Positions 1-23,334 of a stretch of 64,000 bases of DNA are shown in pieces. The stretch's first letter is position 1, and every line of letters starts with the position of its first letter. A program made the translations under genes and the position numbers. The stretch comes from Denticeps clupeoides. Taxonomy: Eukaryota; Chordata; Actinopteri; Clupeiformes; Denticipitidae. The notes under the pieces were generated by a model, which was not told the origin of the DNA, ran no database searches, and worked only from the letters and a program-made list of their open reading frames with translations. The stretch covers positions 11,673,734-11,737,733 of the forward strand of contig NC_041719.1 in assembly GCF_900700375.1 (NCBI RefSeq), read 5' to 3'.

Positions 1-596
1 GTTTCTGCAACTGTTTCCGCCATTAACCTGTGTATTGGGACATATTTATTTCCGACAATCAAGTCCAAGCATCTGTCCAAGGAACAGATGTAAATATGTC
101 ATGTAACACACTGCTACACATCCTGCCGAGGATCCTTGGGATTCAGTGTCACCTACCCGCAGCACCTGTACTGACCGCATCCCTGATTCCTGACTCCGAC
201 TCCCAACACGCTGTGCCGGTGGCAGGCCGCCACCATTCCAGCTGTGTTCCAGGAGGGTTTCTGGGAGCGGAGCCGCAGGCTGAGCAAACACACTGCAGAC
301 AGGAGACCAGTGGGCCTTTCCTGTTTCTGCCTGCCCACATTTTGACTCCTGCTCAGGCCATTTCCTGGTTGCATATCAGCTTCAGCAGCACAGCTTCCTG
401 CCTGTGAGTCTCCAGTGACAACAGAGCTGACTGTACATTTGTCTCGCTTTCTTTATCCATCTTCACTTTCCGGCTCTTCAAATTTTTTTTGTCTTTGCAC
501 CACTTATTCCTTCATCTTTTTTACTTGGATTCTCTCCTCAATGCAACAACGAGGCTCTCCTGACTAACACAAAAACATCCCGAACATGGCTGGTCT

Positions 597-726
597 GTGA
601 CTCTACAAATAGCCACCCAGTGAAGTGATTAAAAAGCTGATTATTGAAAGCCTAACTGTATTTGACTAGATCATGCTAATAAATAATACACATCGATAAT
701 TTGTAAAAATTTGCATTCTGTTGCAG
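597..726 (+). repeat. Copy A of a diverged local duplication
   Basis: This 130-base segment begins GTGACTCTACAAATAGCCA and ends GTTGCAG. It aligns end to end with 2202-2338 at roughly three-quarters identity by eye, with a small insertion in the other copy. Blocks such as TGTATTTGACTAGATCATGC versus CGTATTTGACTAGGTCATGC are well kept. It could be an old tandem duplication of upstream DNA or two copies of an unnamed dispersed repeat. Confidence 0.7.
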
Positions 727-2201
727 CCTGAAAGGAACAAGGTTGATTTTAAGGTAGATCATTGTCATTGTCAGATCATTCTTGATTTTTTAAAAATATT
801 TTAAACATTAATTTTTCAAACAGTTATGTTGTATAGTAGTAAAACACATCTATTTGTGCTGTGATTAGGTCAGAACACTGTTGCCACTGCTTTACAGCAA
901 CTTCAGTAGTACTTCAGTGGACTCGAGAACTGTGTGAGTTCAGTTCAGTTAAAATATTCCACGTCATAAATAATATATTATGTAAATGTTTTCTTTGCCA
1001 ACAATAAAAAACGTATGTCATCTTCCAAACCTGCAAAGAAGCATGTGGAATAAGCGAGGTGCATAATATGGTAGGATGTTGTGTGCTATGTGCACTTCAT
1101 TTACATAATTTGATGGGGGGAAATTGCAAATAATATTGGAGATTTGTACTCCCAGTCTGAGAATCATTAGGTCACCAAGTCTGCTTTGAGTGTGCTGTGC
1201 TTAGTGTCCAGATTAATGTACATGGACAATGGTGCACTGGACAGTGGAAACATGAACAGATTATCACAACTAAACCAGGATGGAGGATTTCCCACCTGCC
1301 ACGGGTGACATGGGTTTTATGTGGAAACTTGATGGGACAGTGATAAGGCAACTAAAAAAGGCTAAATCTGTCAGAGGGGAAAGTCTGATTTAGACATTTC
1401 CTTAAAAATATGTACCAAATATGCAAATGTGAACAAAAACACATTTGGAATGGAATCGTGGAATTATTAATTGCATTCTAGATTACCATGCTGTTATCAC
1501 AGCCACATCTTAAAAGCAAATGATTCTAATGTCTTAGAATCAGAAAAATCTTTTAAGACTATATTCACTGATTACATTCAGTGTATCGCCAGCAGATGAC
1601 AAACAGGTTTCTGACCCAGTTCCCTTTATGATTCATTTCCTTTAAAGATCTGGAACATAAAATGGGCTCCCTTGTTGTTGCAGATGCCAAAAATGTGAAA
1701 ACTTTGAAAAAGTCTGTCCAGCTGTAGAAATGGATTAGAAATGGTTATAATGGCTGAATGATTATGTTAATTTGAAACAGGGATTAATCAATTCATGATT
1801 TTTAATTTGTAATCTGCATGGATCTATGCAATTTAAACGGAATGTGAAATGTTGATTCAAATTCGTACAATTTAATTGTTATAGCAAAACAATTTGATTG
1901 AAAAGCTATTTGCTGTCTGATCATTATAAAGTTAACACATGATTACACGTGAGTTGATGTACATTTGTGTAAGAACATATTGAAACTCTATTAGTACTCT
2001 CTTGAACAGAATTGTTTTCTGGGAGTTTTTTTCATGGGCAGAGTGTACATCATGGCTGGATGACGCACTAGAGCGCCATGGTCCCTAACACTTTATCACC
2101 ATAAAAGCTAGATCACATTGGCATCAATAGTTCTCTCAGTCTGTCACAATTTATAACACCTGCTATTAGATTAGACAGCATGGCTGCTAAATTTATCTAA
2201 A

Positions 2202-2338
2202 GTGACTCTACAAATAGCCATCTGGTTAAGTGACTAAAAATGCTTTGTTCAGCTGATTATTGATAGTCAAACCGTATTTGACTAGGTCATGCTAAACAAA
2301 GATACACATTGCTAAAAATTGGAGAAAGTTTGTTGCAG
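2202..2338 (+). repeat. Copy B of a diverged local duplication
   Basis: This is the second copy of the segment at 597-726, in the same orientation and about 1.6 kb further on. Flanks outside the aligned segment are unrelated, so the duplicated unit has fairly sharp ends. Confidence 0.7.
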
Positions 2339-5300
2339 ACAGAAAATGACAGAGATTGGCTGACCCTTTCTGAATTCTAAATAGATTTCCATGTAATGTA
2401 TGCTGTTATAATAGTCATCATAGTCAGGCATAGTCAGTTATTCATAAAATAATAATTCCTTTTGGATGTTCCATGGACAAAATCATTTTTTAATGCTTTA
2501 TGCATGCCTACACACTTTTGGTAGCCTTCCCTTCGGACAGGAATAGCCTTTTTGATGACCTGGGGTCATTGTTCAGAACAGGAGAAGACGATTCACGGAA
2601 GCCTCTTTCGCTTACAGAAGTCCTGGCCAACTTTTTACTTTGTTCTCCCTTTTCCTCCACCCTGGTTCTGTATCCTCCTCATAACAGCGCCTGCCCCTCA
2701 CCCAAGCCTACAATTTGCTGCCAGAGATCCATCAACTTCTGTCACTCTGGCTCCGGCTGACCAAGTCAAAACACAGTCTCTGTGTTTATTATTTTGTGGA
2801 TCAAGGTCGGATAACTTTTATTACGCCAGAGCACTGAGCGGATTGTTCCACCAGCTTCTGAAGAGGATGATGCGTCTGAGCTTTCAGTGACTAGCTTTCA
2901 ATGTTCCCCTGCAGCCAGAACACATAAACCGACCTCGGTGTGGGAGGAGATGACTGATGCCTGTTTTCACCTTACAGGACTCCCTATATTCCTCTGGGTT
3001 TCAGACCCTTTCTTGCAGGGGGGATTTCCTGCAGCCTACCTGAAGACTATTGTAGCACCCAGAGTGCCCAGTGGCCCACGGGAGGGTTTCCTCCGGCCCC
3101 AGATGGAAACTTCGGCCGCTTGCACTCTCAGGCCGTCCTCACAAGGAGCGGGTCAGTGCGTGTGGAAGCCTGCCAGGTCCTTTGACAATGGGTGGAAGTG
3201 GGAATTTAATACAAACTTTCTCACAAGTTTCACGACCAGCCCCCACATCCCCAAGAAGAAGTGCCAAAACAGTTCAGGGTGTTTTAAGAACCCGTATTCT
3301 GCCACCAAGTCTTCAAATATTCCCACAGAATAATAAAAGAGAAAACACATATGCAAAGTCTTGTCCAAGTCAAAGTTCTTGCTTCTTTCAAGCAACTGCA
3401 TGTCACAGATACAGATTTTTTTTTTGACCAAAAGCCTGTCAGGACTAAGTTGGTTGGGTTTTGTTATTTAGCTATATCAGAGAAAGATATTCAGCAGCCG
3501 TCGCTTTCATAACACACGCTCATTATTACAGTGGGAGGACAAAGGCTTGGAACAATGGATCAAGTTTAAGAAGGATTTGAACTCTGGCCAGGTCTCCACC
3601 CCACAAAACCCAATGTCCACATGCCGTCTCCCAACATTAGACCAGGTGTCTCCGTTGACACAGCATTCACTGCTTTCCCCAAGCTGCATATTTTGCATGG
3701 GGCATGACTTGTGGACACAAATATTTCTGGAGCTGGGGAATCTGATGCAATTCCAGGTACTGGATCAAGTGGCATTATGGCCACAATGTAGACTACACTC
3801 CTCTTTATTTTATACATTGGTTATTTTACATATGTTGGTGCATAAAGGTGCCCAAACCTGATGTGCCTCTTTGTTGTGGAAATAATACAACTTAAAGCAG
3901 AGGGAAAAATCGTACGGCAGCAACCGAAACAGGTTATTTATTTGCAATGACCAATTAACAGCTTTGAATGTTAAATGAAAGAGATTGATGTATTTCTCAC
4001 ACTTTTGTTCACTATAGTTGATTAGTGTCCATTGTCATAAATTATCAAATGTAGAGTGTCCACTCACTGTGTTCAGATGTGAGACACAACTGAGACTCAG
4101 GATGACAGACAGTGCCTCAGCGAAAAGCAGTCCATTCTATTGCACTTGGGGGAAAATAGCGCTCACCACAGGGCAATGCAATAGCAGTGGTGTAAAAAAA
4201 CGAAATCACGGTGGTGATGGAAGAACGTCCATTATTCTGCGTGACCATGTAAAGCCGTACATACATCTTTTAAGGCTTTAAGCAGGAACCCTTGGCAGGA
4301 TTTCTCAAGAAGTTCTGATCTAAATATTCTCTCTTGTTGTAACTTGAACCCTGATTAAACCTCATTCAGCTGAACATGTGGAACAGCCTATGTGAATGTA
4401 ATCAGAAAAGTAGATCCAGATAAAGGCTTTTTCATTAAAAAAAATCTCACAACTGTACATTACATTATCCATAAAGAGATATTTGCATTTTCATCATGTG
4501 CAAAGGAAATAGGAGGGAGGTTACTTGTAAAGGAAACTTTTTTTAAAAAAAGAGAGAGAAAAGTGTTACATATCTTCTTAACCAGCATTTACATATTACC
4601 AATTTTATATTCTATAAATTAATCAGTCAGTAATCAGTTAATAGACATTTGAGAGTGTAAGTCTTGAGTCATTAGGTACAGTTTGCTGAAATGTGACTTT
4701 TGTTGTTTTTCATCTTGACCTGTGACAAAGTGAAAACAGGAAGCCCGTAACAATGTCAAGCGGAATCGGCTTCAGTCGTCTGTAGTGATAAGGAAACATG
4801 AGAATACTTGTTTTAATGTCCAGTTTCAAATGGCCCTTTGTAAGGTCTCTTTCTCGGGTGTTATTGTAAAATTATCAGGAGATCAGCACTAATGGCATAA
4901 AACTAGAACAACCCACAGATAGTCTCAACATATTCCATCCACGGTTCACAACTCTGGGTGATTTTTGCAGAGTCTGACCTGCTGCACAAGAAATGTAAAT
5001 TGGGTTAATTTAAATGCATATTTGAGACCACCTCGAAATATTCGAATAAGTTAAAGTTATGGTTTGTCCTCCCACATTATTATCAGTGGGTTTGATAACA
5101 TGGGCTCGGTTCTCTGATGGACACAACCACCATGGAGGTAGAAAACGTTGCTCAAACTAAAGTTGCATTCCAGGTTCCTTGTGAGTGTGAATATAATGTG
5201 CTCTTCTATTCATGGAGTTTATTATGGGAGACGTAGATCATATGCTGTTCATTACAGGACGGTAAAGGACATTTCTAGGAAAATCCTACATTTGTGCTGT

Positions 5301-5499
5301 ATTGAGGTTCGTTTAAAGAAAATAATGGTTTTATTTAGCGTCAGATCATTGGATCTCTTACACTGTGACCACATGCGATTAGAAATAATAAAAATCGTCT
5401 TGCTTATTTATTTATGATCAGGGCATTAGCAATAATTGTGGTTTGTTCTTTAAGGCCCAGATTTTTCGTCTAAAGAAACCAACAGCAGCACCTGAGAGA

Positions 5500-5767
5500 A
5501 AGTAGAACGAATTTTTGTGGAAGGTTTTATTTGGGCCCCATGCGTTGGCAGGCCCCGTCCTACGCAGCGATTTGAGGCTGTTTTAATCTGCGACATTTTG
5601 GTTTTGTCCGCTGCTTTTCTCCCGTTCTCCCCTCCTGACGCCTTTCCTGCCCCTGTCCCGCCCCGAGCCGACCCGCCCGGAGAGCCCAGCATTCGCGCAG
5701 ACCGGAGCAGGTCTGGAGGATGGCGGCGTCGGTGTAAAACCCGGGACCCCGATCATACACAGACACC
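5500..5767 (+). promoter_or_regulatory. tie1: Likely tie1 promoter/5' leader
   Basis: Base composition turns GC-rich from about 5530 to the tie1 start codon, with CpG-containing stretches around 5640-5740, unlike the AT-rich DNA on either side. Position directly ahead of the signal-peptide exon suggests core promoter and 5' UTR. No TATA box is evident. The transcription start cannot be placed from sequence alone. Confidence 0.35.
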
Positions 5768-16337
<10,570 letters not shown>

Positions 16338-17432
16338 CTACCAGCCCCCCCAGACCCATGCAGGATACACAGCCTGAGGAGGAGTAGACATCGCTGGACA
16401 CCGCGTTACTGTCACCCCCCTGTGACTCGTTCCGGGCGCAAGAACAGACGCGCTACTCGGGCCACCTGGCTATAGGACAAGAACTGTGAAAGGACACTAA
16501 CTGGGTCTTCACTAGTTTCATTGGAGCTTTCATCCGAGGAACTCATCCTGCCATGTCCTGCTTTCTGGGTCTGTGGGGCGACCGCCACTCCTTAATGCCT
16601 ATCAGGCAAGGAATCAAACAATGTAGCACTTGATATTGTGTTGGAGTAATGTACATTACAGAGTTTGTAGATTTTTTTTTGTATTAATACCAATATTTAC
16701 CATAACTGTGACTGCCAAAAACCTAAGGCATATTTAGGGCATATAAGAAATGTTATTTTAATGAATCATGTTGATGACTGGCCTCATCAGTAAGATTGAA
16801 GCCGTAATTGCATTATGCCAGCAGGATGATGGCTTGAAAAGAGCACATTAACAGTTAACATAAACAGACATAAATTCCGACCATTGTATGTTGAGGGTCT
16901 GGGGTGTGGGGTAGGACAGTGGTGGAGTGGGTTAGGCCTGCCTTCTGCCCTGCTGCACTTCACTGATCTGTCAAAGGGCTTCCTTTAACAGCAAGCCACA
17001 GGCTCTGAGCCACTCATTCAGGGGGATGCGGGGACAGCTTCCTGCCTGCCCACACTTTCTCGAAAGACTGTTCTCAAATGTGTAAACTTTGGGACCCAAT
17101 TTGAGTGTGTAAATAATGTGAAAAAAATGTGGGAAAAAATGTGGGGAAAATGTGAATACCGTTTTTTTACTTTCAATAAATAAATAAAATATTATAAAGT
17201 GTAATTTAAAAACACTTGCCTGGTCAGTGGATGTCAATGTGCTGGTAGTGGTGTGAGAGTTTGAGGCCCTGAGTGGGTCCTTGCTTCAGTCTACACACTT
17301 CAAACTTCCTGTTCCTTTAGCGTCTGTGAGATAGGGCCACCACCCCCTCGGCAGCCTGGCATAATCACACACAAAGTGAAACACGCATGAAATCAGAAGT
17401 GCATCGACGGGGCAATAAAACAGGGTAGTCAA
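16338..17432. other. tie1 3' UTR and tie1-mpl spacer
   Basis: The DNA just after the tie1 stop is probably 3' UTR, up to a cluster of AATAAA hexamers at 17175-17188. The remaining about 240 bases lead into mpl and must hold its promoter and 5' leader. I see no further gene. The genes lie in the same head-to-tail order as human TIE1 and MPL. Confidence 0.6.
17175..17188 (+). terminator. tie1: Probable tie1 polyadenylation signals
   Basis: Overlapping AATAAA hexamers (AATAAATAAATAAA) lie about 840 bases beyond the tie1 stop codon in AT-rich DNA. Confidence 0.5.
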
Positions 17433-20400
17433 ATGGAGATCCTGTTCACATGCTGCATACTCTGCATCTGGATTCGGGGTCATGGGACTGGTGCAAATCC
17501 CTCTGAGTCTGTCCCTCAGCTCATAACGAAAGGTAAGAGAAATCATGACCACTGCAGTTGTGTATTCTAATTTGCCCTAAATCTACATTTCTCTGAAAAT
17601 GTGCTTAGCAGAATGTGATGCTGCTGAGTCTAAATAAACCATCATCTACAAGGTATTTCTGAGGGATCAGCAGCATGCCCACAACTATGCAAATATATAC
17701 AACACACACTTTGTAGTAGTTGCAATAGTAGTAGTACAGTACTATGAAGGCTATGCAGCATTCAGTCTCTGAAATAATCTTTTGCAAATGTTTTAATTGC
17801 GGCAGGTAAAAGACTGAGTAAGTGGAATGGAACAAATATATATTAGATGCATTGTTTTTTTTATTTATCATGCATGCAAAGAACTCACTCTTCTGACAGA
17901 GGAGGATGACCCAAAATGTTTCACAAGGACATTGCAAGACTTCACGTGTTTTTGGGAAGCTGATGCTGGAAGGTTTTATGAATTCTATTATCAAACTGAA
18001 GAGTGAGTGCAGTATATGTACAGAATTAAATCTTTTTTTAATATTATTTCCTTTTGTAATAATATTATAATGCTTTATTGCAAAGAATCCAGAGCATTAC
18101 ATTGAAATTAATGTGATAGGACATTTTTCTGCATGACCTATAGATGAGTAGCTCATATATAGCTCATTAATGACAGTACATTTGTGTACAGTGTTGTTTT
18201 TACCTCCTTGCACTGAGCGGCTGGTGTGAAAACCTTACTGACTCTTCCTCCTCAGCGATAAGAGAGGATGTAAACTGACTCAGCAGAGATCAAACAGCCA
18301 GACTGTTGTCCACATCTGCTCTTTTCCCATATCTGATGTCTATCTCTATGAGGACACCTACATCACCGTGGTGGACAATTCCACCAACACGACCACCTAC
18401 AGCCGCACCCTCTATGTGGATGAGAAGGGTAAGTGATAACGGAAGAGATTTTTCTTTTCAGATGCCTGGCAATGTGCACAGTGTTTTTACATATACTTTC
18501 ACCTTCATAAAGTCTTGCTAAATCCTGTGGAAAATGTCTCTGTCGACATCACTGAAGAGCCCCGGGAACTTTACATCAAGTGGAAAGCCGCAGAGCACAA
18601 GCTAAAATACGAGATACGATACTCCTCACCCAGCAAGCCTGAGGAAATCCAACAGGTAATCAAAATGGTTGAACCAATTCCACAATGGCCAACCAAGTGA
18701 CAGCTAATTTTTATAAACCCTTTGTGTAATGACTAATGTACAATGACATTCTGTCCAGACTGAGAGTGTGTCGGTCATATTGAAGCACCTGGTCCCTGGA
18801 GAGGTGTACACAGTTCAGATCCGAGTTAAGCCTCATACAAGCAGCATCTGGAGTGACTGGTCCAAGCCTGTTGAAGCCATGGTGCCGCAGCAAGCAGGTG
18901 CAGTAAACAGCTTTTGCCAAACGATTCTATGCATTCAGAATTGTGCAAAAAATTGTGTACAGCACAAATATATGTTGATATAACTCATCTGCACACTTTC
19001 AATAGGTGACATTTCACTGATGTGCTACACATCTGATCTGTGCAATGTCCAGTGCCAATGGAATGAAGAACAAGCCATGAATCAGAGCCACTACAGAGTC
19101 TACTATAAACTGGAAGACATGTACATGTTTTAAATGATTCATGATATTCATTTAATTGGTCATTTAATTAGTTTTAATAACAGTTTCTTAAAAATCTAAA
19201 AAAAAAAATCACCAGCACTTTTCTCCTTGCAGCAATGGAAAAAGTGACTGGAAGATATGTGCCAAGGACAAGGAAAGCACCCAAAGGTGCATGTTTCCTG
19301 GAGACCAATATAGTGCCTTTCGAGTCAAAATAACAACTGGCACAAAACTACCCAGGACCTTCTTCACAAGCTCTTTCACAATGAAAAGCAGCAGTAAGTT
19401 TCTGTGAAATTAAATGGCTATATTCTTCTGTTCAGTTTTAGCAAAAAATGCACATTTACAGTATTTATCGGTGTCTTATTAAAAAAAAAAACAATTTCAG
19501 CTAATTGTTAATAGCTGTGGCTAATTTCTAAATAAATAATATGTGAAAATCAGGCAGCCAGATATTTAAAAGTACATAACACATCACCATGCACTGCAGT
19601 ACATTATCCCTACCAACCCTTAGATGGAAAGTTTAAAATTTCTCTTGTATTTACAGGGTGTTTTATTTTAAAAAAATGACCAGGTCATGTCACCGTCACT
19701 CCCCGTCTGATCCTCTTCCCCAAACCTATTTTTAATTCTGCATTAATTGATTGACAGCCCTACTTTAAATATACTGTATGTTTAGTTAAAACAGAGCCTC
19801 CAAACAGACTGCGAGGAGAGAGCAGTGGAGGAAAGCTGTGTCTGCAGTGGGATGCACCATCACAAGTTCTCTCACACCACCTGGTATATGACATCCGTTA
19901 CCATCTCCTGGGCCGGCATGAGTGGAAGGTAATGTCTTAAAACGGGAAATCCAAGCCAAAGTGATTTTATCCTCTGTATGAAGAATATAGTGTACTTTAA
20001 ATAACCTCCATGCACCTTTTCACTCCTGCACAGATTTTTACCTTGAATAGTTCAAAGACCACCACATATATTGATGTTCATGAAGGCAATGAGTACATCA
20101 TACAAGTCAGAGCAAAACCCAACCAGGCTTTGTACACAGGGTACTGCAGTGACTGGTCAAAGACTCTTGCCGTGGATTTGCCATCTAATAGAGGTGAGAC
20201 CAAAAAAGTCACAATAATATTCTACCTACTAGATCAAATATATATATTGTGTGTGTGTGTGTATATATATCATAATGTCATTACATGTGAGTGTGTGTGT
20301 TTATGTGTGTGTATACAGGTCCTTCTCAAAGAATTAGCATATTGTGATAAAGTTCATTATTTACTGTAATGTACTGATAAACATTAGACTTTCATATATT

Positions 20401-23334
20401 TTAGATTCATTACACACAACTGACGGTAGTTCAAGCCTTTTATAGTTTTAATATTGATGATTTTGGCATACAGCTCATGAAAACCCAACATTACTATCTA
20501 AAAAAATTAGCATATTTCATCCAACCAATTAAAAAAAACAAAGTGTTTTAATACAAAAAAAGTCAACCTTCAAATAATCATGTTCAGTTATGCACTCAAT
20601 ACTTGGTCGGGAATCCTTTTGCAGAAATGACTGCTTCAATGCGGCGTGACATGGAGGCAATCAGCCTGTGGCACTGCTGAGGTGTTATGGCCCAGGATGC
20701 TTCGATAGCGGCCTTAAGCTCATCCAGAGTGTTGGGTCTTGCGTCTCTCAACTTTCTCTTCGCAATATCCCACACATTCTCTATGGGGTTCAGGTCAGGA
20801 GAGTTGGCAGGCCAATTGAGCACAGTAATACCATGGTCAGTAAACCATTTACCAGTGGTTTTGGCACTGTGAGCAGGTGCCAGGTCGTGCTGAAAAATGA
20901 AATCTTCATCTCCATAAAGCTTTTCAGCGGATGGAAGCATGAAGTGCTCCAAAATCTCTTGATAGATAGCTGCATTGACCCTGCCCTTGATAAAACACAG
21001 TGGACCAACCCCAGCAGCTGACATGGCACCCCAGACCATCACTGACTGTGGGTGCTTGACACTGGACTTCAGGCATTTTGGCATTTCCCTCTGCCCAGTC
21101 TTCCTCCAGACTCTGGCACCTTGATTTCCGAAAGACATGCAAAATTTGCTTTCATTTCTCTTTAGCCCAGGTCAGGCACTTCTGCCGCTGTTTCTGGTTC
21201 AAACGTGGCTTGACCTGGGGAATGCAGCACCTGTAGCCCATTTCCTGTACACGCCTGTGCATGGTGGCTCTATGTTTCTACTCCAGACTCAGTCCACTGC
21301 TTCCGCAGGTCCCCCAAGGTCTGGAATCGGTCCTTCTCCGCAATCTTCCTCAGTCCGGTCACCTCTTCTCATTGTGCAGCGTTTTCTGCCACACTTTTTC
21401 CTTCCCACAGACTTCCCACTGAGGTGCCTTGATACAGCACTCTGGGAACAGCCTATTCGTTCAGAAATTTCTTTCTTGCTTGAGGGTGTCAATGATGGCC
21501 TTCTGGACAGCAGTCAGGTCGGCGGTCTTACCCATGGATGCGGTTTTGAGTAATGAACCAGGCTGGGAATTTTTAAAAGCCTCAGGAATCTTTTGCAGGT
21601 GTTTTGAGTTAATTAGTTGATTCAGATGATTAGGTTAATAGCTCATTTAGAGAACCTTTTCATGACAAGCTAATTTTGTGAGATAGGAACTTTGGGTTTT
21701 CATGAGCTGTATGCCAAAATCATCAATATTAAAACAATATGAAGCTTTTTCTACCTTCAGTTGTGTGTAATGAATCTAAAATATATGAAAGTCTAAGGTT
21801 TATCAGTACATTACAGGAAATAATGAACTTTATCACAATATGCTAATTTTTCATAATGTCATAATTTTTCATAATGTCATAATTTTTTAATCATAATGTC
21901 ATTACATGTTTACAGTGAATCTTTCATCCCTGTACAGGACTGTTTTTATTCATCTGCATCCCACTTGTTTTGCTCATCATATCAATTTTGATCAAGATGT
22001 CAAGATGTTTAAGGTAAGCAAGTATTTTATAAATATTGAATTTAGATAAATGGGGTTTCAAACGTCAAGGCCTGACCTTGATGGATCAAAACCTACAAGA
22101 ACACTTTGAAGAAGCCGCAATGAGTAAGAGTAGTTTTCACAACTGTTTTCTCAGCTGATGTGTATCACAATTCATTTACATGAAGCTCAGCAAATCATTT
22201 TCCAAGCCTATACTTAAAGGAGAGAATTTTATATCAGTAAATGGTATTTTTAATACATTTTCTCCATTCACAAATTTAGCTTATTGCAGCAAAAATGTGA
22301 GGTTTGTTCATTTTTGTAAGTATATTTAAGTAGCTTATGACTCATAAAATATGAAAGAACTTATTTATTACCAACAGCACAATCAAGAGGTATCTGTGGC
22401 CCCCAGTGCCCAACCTTGACAAGTTGGTGGAGAGTTTTCTAACCAACATGAACGGATCTCACTGGGTAAATGTTTCACCACAAGCAATCCAATGACAAAT
22501 GACAGCATCTGAAAGTTCAGCACTTTTCCTGCTACATGACACATTTAATTGTACATTTAAACTACCCAACTTGGCTACATTGTGTCTTTAATGCAGCACA
22601 ACTATGCACACCATCATTTGGCCTCTAAATTCTATTAAGGATTTTTGGGACGCCCATCCTTCATGTTGACTGGTAAAGGGGAAACTCTCTTCACTGTATT
22701 GTTTACGGTCAGAACAGCCACTTGGCAGGTGTCTAGCTTCTCAAGTTGTGTTCTGATGCAAACAATGTAGTGAAGAGAGTTTCCAAATATGAAGAAACCG
22801 CGGTTCAACATGCACGACAGAACCTTTACTGATACATGAAATGAAATGTCACTTCAAAGATTACATGCACACCATTATTTATATATCTTCTCCATACAGC
22901 AGCCAGCTTTCACCATCAAGCCCTGCAGTGATGACATCTCTGCTTCTGTGGTGGAGGTTGTGCATGAAGAATCACCATCACCAGATGCAGAAAGACCTTT
23001 GGAGTCCTTGTCTTATTTGACTCCCCAGCAAACATGGCCATTGATTGGGTCTGATGGTATAGAACATTTCCCCGAGCTAGAAGCAAACTGTGACTACGTT
23101 ACTCTGAACTCGGCCGAGGTTCTCCCTTGCCTTCAAGGTAATGAGTATGTTTATGGAAACCTATCTGGCCTGGGCTTGGAGAAGACCCAAGGTAAATGCA
23201 CCTGCACATGGTCCTCACGTATCTCAGGCTCATCCACGGACATCCTGAACCACTCCTATCTCCTGATGTCTGAAAACGCCCTGGGCCGGGCAGCAACCTT
23301 GATGGAGGCTGCTTCACAAGCCTGGACGCACTGA
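17433..23334 (+). CDS. mpl: Thrombopoietin receptor (c-Mpl)
   Basis: Class I cytokine receptor for thrombopoietin, acting at the surface of thrombocyte precursors and blood stem cells through JAK2. Exons: 17433-17532, 17882-18002, 18256-18428, 18513-18655, 18759-18897, 19006-19120, 19233-19393, 19786-19928, 20034-20193, 21938-22013, 22378-22465, 22900-23334; all phases agree, giving 617 aa (human 635). Order: signal peptide, two cytokine-receptor modules, one membrane helix in exon 10 (about 420-442), then a Box1-like WPPVPNL. Paired cysteines such as KCF...FTCFW mark the first module. The first WSXWS box is WSDWS; the second reads CSDWS (Trp to Cys). Cytoplasmic tyrosine motifs include DYVTL, EYVYG and, near the end, NHSYLLMS, matching human NHSYLPLS. 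Adjacency to tie1 supports mpl over the related erythropoietin receptor. Confidence 0.95.
20314..21851 (-). mobile_element. Near full-length, inactive Tc1/mariner element in mpl intron 9
   Basis: Long inverted repeats of about 200 bases: GAATTAGCATATTGTGATAA on the left is matched by TTATCACAATATGCTAATTT on the right. The transposase runs on the minus strand. Its last 180 codons (20596-21138) are open and keep the HDLAPAH and PDLNPIENVW catalytic-core motifs. The upstream part has frame breaks, and the segment carrying the first catalytic Asp (FSDE region) is missing, so the protein cannot work. The right outer tip is rearranged into CATAATGTCAT repeats. It is inserted antisense to mpl and appears spliced out with the intron. 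Confidence 0.9.
22680..22784. other. Long near-perfect hairpin in mpl intron 11 (candidate pre-miRNA or palindromic MITE)
   Basis: The left arm starts GGAAACTCTCTTCACTGTAT at 22680 and the right arm ends with AGTGAAGAGAGTTTCC at 22784. Counting G-U pairs, the first 25 positions pair without interruption. One mismatch and a bulge follow, then TCAGAACA pairs, around a loop of about 20 bases. Flanking DNA does not continue the stem. Two of the arm differences are G-U wobbles that keep RNA pairing. Function is unknown. Confidence 0.6.

Larger units (their letters stand above)
1..5767. other. Gene-poor region upstream of tie1
   Basis: I see no supportable gene here. The open frames at about 2500-2760 and 2887-3333 are short, have no recognisable motif, and lack paired splice sites continuing them. 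The stretch is AT-rich except for about 2500-3300 and the last 300 bases before tie1. It holds one diverged duplicated segment (597-726 and 2202-2338, listed separately). Enhancers of tie1 may lie here, but nothing in the sequence proves it. Confidence 0.6.

Noticed and set aside
2500-3333. Two overlapping-style open frames upstream of tie1 in a GC-richer patch
   Set aside because: No recognisable protein family, no consistent splice partners, and codon composition looks like random translation (many Pro, Ser, Cys).
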